From positions 102,654-166,653 of the forward strand of contig NZ_JANUGX010000011.1 of NCBI RefSeq assembly GCF_024753245.1: a DNA stretch of 64,000 nt. The letters run 5' to 3'. A program made the position numbers and the translations under genes. The notes beneath the pieces are model-generated. The model saw only the letters and a program-made list of their open reading frames with translations, made no database searches and had not been told where the DNA came from. Positions 58,202-64,000 of the stretch are shown piece after piece. Source of the DNA: Massilia norwichensis (lineage in GTDB: Bacteria > Pseudomonadota > Gammaproteobacteria > Burkholderiales > Burkholderiaceae_D). The stretch's first letter is position 1, and each line of letters opens with the position of its first letter.

Positions 58202-60646
58202 ATGAAACATCTCGCTACCCGCCTCGCCACACTGAGCCTGATCGCCTCGATCACCGGCACCGCCTTCGCCCAGCAATTCGACGACAAGTTCCGCCAGCTC
58301 GACGAACTGCTGCCGACGCCCACCGACACCCGCACCGCCTCGGGCGCCCCGGGCCACGCCTACTGGCAGCAGCGCGCCGACTACAAGATCCGCGCGCAGC
58401 TGGACGAAGCCAAGCGCGCCATCACCGGCGTTGAAACCGTCACCTACCACAACAATTCGCCGGACACGCTGAACTACCTGTGGGTGCAGCTGGACCAGAA
58501 CATGTTCCGCGCCGACTCGGATAACCGCAACATCTCGAGCTACCCGTCGCGCGAAGCCTGGCGCACGGCCGGCACCGGCGGCCAGACTGGCCTGCAGTAC
58601 GAAGCCGCACGCTTCCTGGTCGAGAGCCGCAAGTTCGACGGCGGCTTCAAGATCGCCAGCGTCACCGGTACCGACGGCAAGCCGCTGCGCTACGCGATCA
58701 ACAAGACCATGATGCGCATCGACCTCGACCAGCCGCTCAAACCGGGCGCGCGCGTCTCCTTCAACATGAGCTGGTCCTTCAACGTGCCGGAGACGAACGT
58801 GCTGGGGCGCCGCATGGGCTTCGAGCGCTTCGACAAGGAAGACAAGAACGACCTGTTCGAGATCGCCCAATGGTATCCGCGCATGGCGGCCTACTACGAC
58901 GTCCACGGCTGGCAGAACAAGCAGTACCTGGGCGACGGCGAATTCACGCTGGAATTCGGCGACTACGATGTCGAGGTCACGGTGCCGTCCGACCATATCG
59001 TCGCCGCCACCGGCGTGCTGCAGAACGAAGGCGATGTCCTGAGCAGCGCCCAGCGCGAGCGCCTCAAGCAGGCCCGCACCGCCAGGCAGCCGGTCGTCAT
59101 CGCCAGCCAGGCGGAAGCCGAAGCCCGCGAGAAGGGCCGCGCCACCACGACCAAGACCTGGCGCTTCCGCGCGAAAAACGTGCGCGACTTCGCCTGGGCC
59201 ACCAGCCGCAAGTTCATCTGGGATGCGCAGGGCTTCAAGAAGGGCGATACCGACGTGCTGGCCATGTCCTTCTACCCGAAGGAAGGCAACCCGCTGTGGG
59301 AAAAGTACTCGACCCAGGCCATCATCCACACCATCGACCAGTACAACAAGTACTCCTTCGACTACCCCTATCCGGTGGCGATCTCGGTGAACGGTCCGGT
59401 GGGCGGCATGGAATACCCGATGATCTCGTTCAACGGCGGCCGTCCGACCAAGGACAAGAAGACTGGCGAACTGACTTATTCGCGCAGCACCAAGTATGGC
59501 CTGATCAGCGTGATCATCCACGAGGTCGGCCACAACTACTTCCCGATGATCGTCAACTCGGACGAGCGCCAGTGGACCTGGATGGATGAGGGCCTCAACT
59601 CCTTCATGCAGTTCCTCGCCGAGACCGCGTGGGAAGAGAATTACCCGGCCCGCCGCGGCGAAGCACGCAACATCGTCGACTACATGAAGAGCCGCAACCA
59701 GCAGCCGATCATGACGAATTCCGAGTCGATCACCAACCGCGGCAGCAATGCCTACGCCAAGCCGGCCACCGCGCTGAACGTGCTGCGCGAGACCGTGCTG
59801 GGCCGCGAGCTGTTCGACTTCGCCTTCAAAGAATACGCTCAACGCTGGAAGTTCAAGCGCCCGACGCCGGCCGACTTCTTCCGCACCATGGAAGACGCCT
59901 CGGGCACGGACCTCGACTGGTTCTGGCGCGGCTGGTTCTACACCACCGACGCGGTCGACGTGAGTGTGGACGGCATCAGCGAGTACACGATCGGCACCAA
60001 AGACCCGGAAGTCGAGAAGGCCTGGAAGCGCGCGCAGAAGAATGCGGAACCGGTCTCGATCACCGACCAGCGCAACCAGGGCACGCTGCCGCGCCGCCTC
60101 GACGCGCATCCGGAACTGAAGGATTTCTACAACGAGCATGACGAGTTCACGGTCACCAACAAGGACCGCAACAAGTACAATGAAACCATGGAAGGCCTGG
60201 AAGACTGGGAAAAGGCGCTGCTCAAGGAAGGCAAGCACCTGTACCTGGTCGACTTCAGCAACAAGGGCGGCCTGGTGACCCCGCTGATCCTCGAGATCAC
60301 GCTCGCCAGCGGCAAGAAGTATGTCGAACGCGTGCCGGCTGAAATCTGGCGCTACAACCCGAAGAAGGTCACGAAGCTGATCATCACCGACGAACCGATG
60401 ACTAGCCTGGTGCAGGACCCGTACTGGGAAACCGCGGACGTCGACCAGAGCGACAATGCCTGGCCGCGCAAGGCGACCCCGTCGCGACTGGAACTGTTCA
60501 AGTCGCAGCGGCCGCAGGATGACATGATGAAAGACTATCAAGAGAAACTGAGCGAAAAGTCGAAGACAAAAGAAGCCAGGAAAGACAGCAAGGAAGCCGT
60601 CAAGGCCGAACAGCAGTCCATCGAAGCCGGCAGGAAGGTTGAATGA
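58202..60646 (+). CDS. M1-family metallopeptidase, paralogue 3
   Basis: The 814-residue product has a signal peptide (IASITGTAFAQ), GGMEYPM, HEVGH, Glu in WMDEGLNSFMQFLA and a Lys-rich C-terminal tail (KTKEARKDSKEAVKAEQQ). It is colinear with the two upstream copies but has its own insertion (NRNISSYPSREAWRTAGTGG) where the others carry different residues. The REP-like element ends 3 bp before the ATG, and no ribosome site is seen, so translation may depend on read-through or a leaderless-like start. It overlaps the next gene by 4 bp (ATGA). Confidence 0.92.
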   Translation: MKHLATRLATLSLIASITGTAFAQQFDDKFRQLDELLPTPTDTRTASGAPGHAYWQQRADYKIRAQLDEAKRAITGVETVTYHNNSPDTLNYLWVQLDQNMFRADSDNRNISSYPSREAWRTAGTGGQTGLQYEAARFLVESRKFDGGFKIASVTGTDGKPLRYAINKTMMRIDLDQPLKPGARVSFNMSWSFNVPETNVLGRRMGFERFDKEDKNDLFEIAQWYPRMAAYYDVHGWQNKQYLGDGEFTLEFGDYDVEVTVPSDHIVAATGVLQNEGDVLSSAQRERLKQARTARQPVVIASQAEAEAREKGRATTTKTWRFRAKNVRDFAWATSRKFIWDAQGFKKGDTDVLAMSFYPKEGNPLWEKYSTQAIIHTIDQYNKYSFDYPYPVAISVNGPVGGMEYPMISFNGGRPTKDKKTGELTYSRSTKYGLISVIIHEVGHNYFPMIVNSDERQWTWMDEGLNSFMQFLAETAWEENYPARRGEARNIVDYMKSRNQQPIMTNSESITNRGSNAYAKPATALNVLRETVLGRELFDFAFKEYAQRWKFKRPTPADFFRTMEDASGTDLDWFWRGWFYTTDAVDVSVDGISEYTIGTKDPEVEKAWKRAQKNAEPVSITDQRNQGTLPRRLDAHPELKDFYNEHDEFTVTNKDRNKYNETMEGLEDWEKALLKEGKHLYLVDFSNKGGLVTPLILEITLASGKKYVERVPAEIWRYNPKKVTKLIITDEPMTSLVQDPYWETADVDQSDNAWPRKATPSRLELFKSQRPQDDMMKDYQEKLSEKSKTKEARKDSKEAVKAEQQSIEAGRKVE

Positions 60647-61167
60647 ATCCGAAACGCTTCATCCGCGGTTTTCTGAGCAGGTGCCTGGGCGCCGCCATCC
60701 TGGCGGGCGCCTGCGCGCTGGCGCCGGCACCGCTGCTGGCCCATAACTTCCATGCCGGGATCACCGACATCAGCTACAACGAACGCACCGGCAGCACCGA
60801 GATCGTGCACACCTACATGGCGCACGACGTCGAGGCGCTGCTGACCAATCTGTACCAGCGCCAGTTCGACCTGTCCGATCCCGACGACCAGGCGGTGTTC
60901 CGCAAGTACGTCGAGAAGCAGTTCTGGCTGGCGGACAAGGACAAGCGCCGTCTGCCCCTGAACTGGGTCGGCATGACGGCCGACGCCCAGAACGTCATGG
61001 TGTTCCAGGAAGTGCTGCAGACACCGAGCGCGAAGGTCGAGTTGATCCACGACGCGGTGCTCATCGACTTCATGCCGGACCAGCTGAACACCGTGAACCT
61101 GACGGTGGCAGGCAGCCTGCGCACCTTCGGCTTCAGCAGCAGCCACACCGAGCTGTCCGTCCACTGA
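60643..61167 (+). CDS. DUF6702-like secreted protein
   Basis: The 174-residue product has a signal peptide (LAGACALAPAPLLA) and a mature beta-rich domain: HNFHAGITDISYNERTGSTE, VEKQFWLADKDKRRLPLNWV, TVNLTVAGSLRTFGFSS. It fits the DUF6702 group, whose members often lie next to M1 peptidases in other bacteria. It is translationally coupled to paralogue 3 by an ATGA overlap and lies 14 bp before the TonB receptor gene, so it is part of the peptidase operon. Function unknown; a periplasmic or surface accessory role is likely. Confidence 0.75.
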   Translation: MNPKRFIRGFLSRCLGAAILAGACALAPAPLLAHNFHAGITDISYNERTGSTEIVHTYMAHDVEALLTNLYQRQFDLSDPDDQAVFRKYVEKQFWLADKDKRRLPLNWVGMTADAQNVMVFQEVLQTPSAKVELIHDAVLIDFMPDQLNTVNLTVAGSLRTFGFSSSHTELSVH

Positions 61168-61181
61168 ACATAGATTAAGCA

Positions 61182-63200
61182 ATGCATCTCCGTATCCTGC
61201 CCTGCGCGCTGGCCGCGCTGTTTTCGCACACCCATGCCCATGCTGACGACTTCGTGATCCAGCGCGTGCTGGTCGAAGGCGCACGCGCCAGCCAGCTCGG
61301 CATCGCCGATTCCGCCAATGCCGGTAGCGTCAGCCAGAAAGAGCTGGAAATGCGCACCATCTACCGTCCCGGCGAACTGCTGGAGGCGGCGCCCGGCCTG
61401 ATCGCCAGCCAGCACAGCGGCGAAGGCAAGGCCAATCAGTTCTACCTGCGCGGCTTCAACCTCGACCACGGCACCGACCTCGCCACCTACATCGACGAGA
61501 TGCCGGTCAACCAGCGCTCGCACGCCCACGGCCAGGGTTGGACCGACCTGAACTTCCTGATCCCGGAACTGACCGCCCGCCTCGACTACCGCAAGGGTCC
61601 GTACTCGGCGCGCGAGGGCGATTTCGCCTCGGCCGGCAGCGCGTCCATCACCTACGCGAACCGCCTGGTGCGCGACGTCGCCACCCTCAGCGTCGGCCAG
61701 AACGGCTATGCGCGCACGGCGCTGGCGGCGTCGAAAGATGCGCTAGGGGGCGCCCTCACCTATGCGCTGGAACTGCTGCACAACGACGGCCCCTATACCC
61801 ATCCGGACGACTACCAGAAGGTCAACGGCGTGCTGCGCTACAGCCGCGGCTATGCCAACAACGGCTGGAGCGTCACCGCGATGGCCTACCATGGCCGCTG
61901 GAACTCGACCGACCAGATCCCCGAGCGCGCAGTCGACGAGGGACGGATCGGCCGCTTCGACGCCATCGACGATACCGATGGCGGCGAGGCGCGCCGCTAC
62001 AGCCTGTCCGGCGTGTGGCGCCAGACCACCGCCGATTCGGCCTCGAAGGTGAGCGCCTACCTGATCCGCAACCAGCTGGATCTGTGGTCGAACTTCACCT
62101 ACTTCATGAACGACCCGGTGCACGGCGACCAGTTCGCCCAGCCGGACCGCCGCGTCACCAGCGGCGTCAACGCCCAGCACACCTGGCACGCGCACCGCAG
62201 CGACACGGTGACTTCCGACCTGAGCGTCGGCCTGCAGGCGCAGAACGACAATATCTTCAACGGCCTGCTGCACACGCAGGCGCGCCAGACCCTGGACACC
62301 ACGCGCCAGGACCACATCGTCGAGACCAGCCGCGCCGCCTGGATCGAGAGCGCGACGCGCTGGGGCGAGTCCTTCCGCAGCATCGTCGGCCTGCGCGCCG
62401 ACGGCTACCGCTTCCGCGTCAAGAGCGACCTGACCGGCAAGGCGGCCAGCGCCAGCGACACCCTGCTCAGCCCTTCGCTGAACCTCGTGTTCGGCCCCTG
62501 GAAGAGCAGCGAGCTGTATCTGAATTATGGCCAGGGCTTCCACAGCAACGATGCGCGCGGCGCGGTCACCAGCAGCGAGCCGCTGGTGCGCTCGCGCGGC
62601 ATGGAGATCGGCCTGCGCACCGAGGCGATCCCGAAGATGCAGACCGCGCTCTCGCTGTACCGCCTGGATTTCGATTCGGAGCTGAGCTACGTCGGCGACG
62701 AAGGCACGACCGAGGCCGGCTCGCCGAGCCGGCGCATCGGCATCGAGTTTTCGAACTATTACAAACCCGTGAAGTGGCTGTCGATCGACTTCGATGCCGC
62801 GTTCGCGCATGCCCGCTCGCGCGAAGTGGAAGCCGGCCAGGAGCGCATCCCCGGCGCGGTGGAAGGCGTGGGCCAGCTGGCCATCACCGCCAGCCAGCTC
62901 GGCAAAGATGGCGCCTGGGAGGGCGCGCTGCGCCTGCGCTACTTCGGCCCGCGCCCGCTGGTCGAGGACAACAGCGTGCGCTCGCACGCCAGCACCACGC
63001 TGAACGGCCGCATCGGCTACCGGATGGCGAAGGACCTGCGGCTGGAGCTGGAGGGCTTCAACCTGGCCAACAAGCGCGTGTCCAGCATCGACTACTACTA
63101 TGCCTCGCAACTGCGCGGCGAAGCGGAGGCGCGCGAGGACATCCACTTCCACCCGCTCGAATCGCGTTCGTTCCGCCTGACGCTGATTAAGAACTGGTAG
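61182..63200 (+). CDS. TonB-dependent outer-membrane receptor of the peptidase cluster
   Basis: The 672-residue product has a short signal peptide (ALFSHTHAHAD), a plug domain (TIYRPGELLEAAPGLIASQH, NQFYLRGFNLDHGTDLATYI, DEMPVNQRSHAHGQG) and a barrel ending in SFRLTLIKNW. It is shorter than the sugar-type receptor at 16.4-19.2 kb. Its position right after the peptidase and DUF6702-like genes suggests uptake of peptides, or of metal or cofactor bound to peptides; the ligand is not known. It is the last gene of the cluster. Confidence 0.9.
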   Translation: MHLRILPCALAALFSHTHAHADDFVIQRVLVEGARASQLGIADSANAGSVSQKELEMRTIYRPGELLEAAPGLIASQHSGEGKANQFYLRGFNLDHGTDLATYIDEMPVNQRSHAHGQGWTDLNFLIPELTARLDYRKGPYSAREGDFASAGSASITYANRLVRDVATLSVGQNGYARTALAASKDALGGALTYALELLHNDGPYTHPDDYQKVNGVLRYSRGYANNGWSVTAMAYHGRWNSTDQIPERAVDEGRIGRFDAIDDTDGGEARRYSLSGVWRQTTADSASKVSAYLIRNQLDLWSNFTYFMNDPVHGDQFAQPDRRVTSGVNAQHTWHAHRSDTVTSDLSVGLQAQNDNIFNGLLHTQARQTLDTTRQDHIVETSRAAWIESATRWGESFRSIVGLRADGYRFRVKSDLTGKAASASDTLLSPSLNLVFGPWKSSELYLNYGQGFHSNDARGAVTSSEPLVRSRGMEIGLRTEAIPKMQTALSLYRLDFDSELSYVGDEGTTEAGSPSRRIGIEFSNYYKPVKWLSIDFDAAFAHARSREVEAGQERIPGAVEGVGQLAITASQLGKDGAWEGALRLRYFGPRPLVEDNSVRSHASTTLNGRIGYRMAKDLRLELEGFNLANKRVSSIDYYYASQLRGEAEAREDIHFHPLESRSFRLTLIKNW

Positions 63201-63222
63201 GGTGGCTCTCCGAGCCCACGCG
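63197..63222. repeat. Partial REP-like element after the TonB receptor gene
   Basis: The sequence from 63197 begins GTAGGGTGGCTC, whose TAG is the receptor stop, and continues into GAGCCCACGCG, a half copy of the GTAGGGTGGGC family found between the M1 genes. Confidence 0.6.
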
Positions 63223-63246
63223 TTCGAAAAATGCTACGCTAGCGAG

Positions 63247-63999
63247 ATGACTACACCGCAACCACCCTATACCGACCCGGCACGCATCGTCGATGCGCTG
63301 CGTACGGACGGCTATGCGCTGCTGCGTCCGCAGGACGTGGCCAGCCTGGCCAGCTGCTCCCTCGACGCGCTGCAGGCCCTGGCGCCGAGCTGGGACCGCC
63401 TGGAACTCGACAACTACCTGAAGGACGGCGGCCGCTACCGCCGCCGGCGCCACTCCTGCTTCGTCGACGACGGCACGGCGCTGACGCAGAGCCCGCACCG
63501 CGCGCACTGGCAGCCGGTCGAGTACAACGCCCTGCACGGCGGCATGCACCGCCTGTTCGTGCCGATCGAGCCGGCCACCGTCGAGCAGCCGGCCTGGAAC
63601 CAGCTGCTGCGCGCCCTGGGCGGCGTCTGCACCGCGGTCAAGGGACCGCAGCCCTGGTACGTCGAAGCCCACCAGTTCCGCATCGACACCGCCGACGGCA
63701 TCGGCCGTCCGACCCCGGAAGGCGCGCACCGCGACGGTGTCGACTTCGTGGCCGTGATCCTGATCGGACGCGAGAACATCAAGGGCGGCGAGACGCGCGT
63801 GTTCGAAGCCGACGGCCCGAAAGGCCAGCGCTTCACCATGCTCGAGCCCTGGACCATGCTGCTGCTGGACGATGCGGCGGTGATCCACGAATCGACGCCG
63901 ATCCAGCCGCTGGGCGAGCACGGCCACCGCGATACGCTGGTGCTGACCTGGCGCGCCGGCAGCTTCCAGGGCGACGACGTCGAGCCGACCGGCGCTTGA
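63247..63999 (+). CDS. 2OG-Fe(II) dioxygenase family protein (2OG-Fe_Oxy_2 type)
   Basis: The 250-residue product matches the 2OG-Fe_Oxy_2 family that includes amino-acid hydroxylases: DGYALLRPQDV at the start, RRHSCFVDDGTAL, the metal ligands His and Asp in EGAHRDGVDFVAVILIGREN, GGETRVFEADG, and His in VIHESTPIQPL with a later Arg. It would hydroxylate a free amino acid or similar substrate in the cytoplasm. The ATG at 63247 is used; the upstream in-frame start lies in the REP-like element. The stop is complete at 63999. Confidence 0.85.
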   Translation: MTTPQPPYTDPARIVDALRTDGYALLRPQDVASLASCSLDALQALAPSWDRLELDNYLKDGGRYRRRRHSCFVDDGTALTQSPHRAHWQPVEYNALHGGMHRLFVPIEPATVEQPAWNQLLRALGGVCTAVKGPQPWYVEAHQFRIDTADGIGRPTPEGAHRDGVDFVAVILIGRENIKGGETRVFEADGPKGQRFTMLEPWTMLLLDDAAVIHESTPIQPLGEHGHRDTLVLTWRAGSFQGDDVEPTGA

Positions 64000-64000
64000 G

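Overview
The window is about 64 kb of GC-rich DNA with dense, short-gapped operons. The gene families and codon use fit a betaproteobacterium of the Oxalobacteraceae (Massilia/Telluria/Duganella type). This is inferred from family content (carbohydrate TonB receptors, phasin, many GGDEF and GNAT genes); no rRNA or tRNA gene was seen to confirm it.

Layout. 1-6 kb: the end of a LysR regulator, an acyl-CoA dehydrogenase-like gene, a small hydrophilic protein, a YeeE/YedE sulfur transporter, and a minus-strand set (DUF5694-like protein, secreted alpha/beta hydrolase, cupin). 6-7.9 kb: a Cache-type sensor histidine kinase. 8-25.7 kb: a starch/maltodextrin locus. On the minus strand are a periplasmic GH13 amylase, phosphoglucomutase, an MFS sugar transporter, a DEAD-box helicase, a flavin-dependent halogenase-like gene and a TonB-dependent receptor. 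Divergent to the receptor, across a 526-bp site-rich intergenic region, lie a cyclomaltodextrinase-like GH13, a six-hairpin glycosidase and a secreted esterase. 25.7-35.1 kb: two GNATs, cytosine deaminase-like codA, phasin, a heterodimeric ABC exporter and a frameshifted TPR-GGDEF gene.

35.1-44.5 kb, all minus strand: a compact seven-gene cluster around a 1254-residue tubulin/FtsZ-like GTPase (Tubulin_2/FtsZl-1 type). Its partners are a secreted von Willebrand A-like membrane protein, a three-helix membrane protein, two zinc-ribbon proteins (one membrane anchored), a small lipoprotein and a DUF3828-like secreted protein. This is the best candidate for a poorly described system. The gene set suggests a GTP-dependent cytoskeletal or membrane-remodelling machine, but its role is unknown.

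44.6-53 kb: an M29-like aminopeptidase, a PhyH-type dioxygenase, an XRE regulator, a serine hydrolase gene with an in-frame stop, a secreted alpha-amylase, a second frameshifted GGDEF gene, lplT and a 57-residue membrane protein. 53-64 kb: three tandem paralogous M1 metallopeptidases separated by REP-like palindromes, followed by a DUF6702-like protein, a TonB receptor and a 2OG-Fe dioxygenase.

How the genes could work together: extracellular glucan would be cut by the secreted amylases, imported through the TonB receptor and trimmed in the periplasm by the cyclomaltodextrinase, glycosidase and amylase (with ester groups removed by the esterase). The MFS carrier would bring products into the cytoplasm, and phosphoglucomutase would link them to central metabolism. 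The M1/DUF6702/TonB set looks like a parallel peptide-scavenging module. Three disrupted genes lie within 18 kb and should be checked against raw reads before being called pseudogenes.
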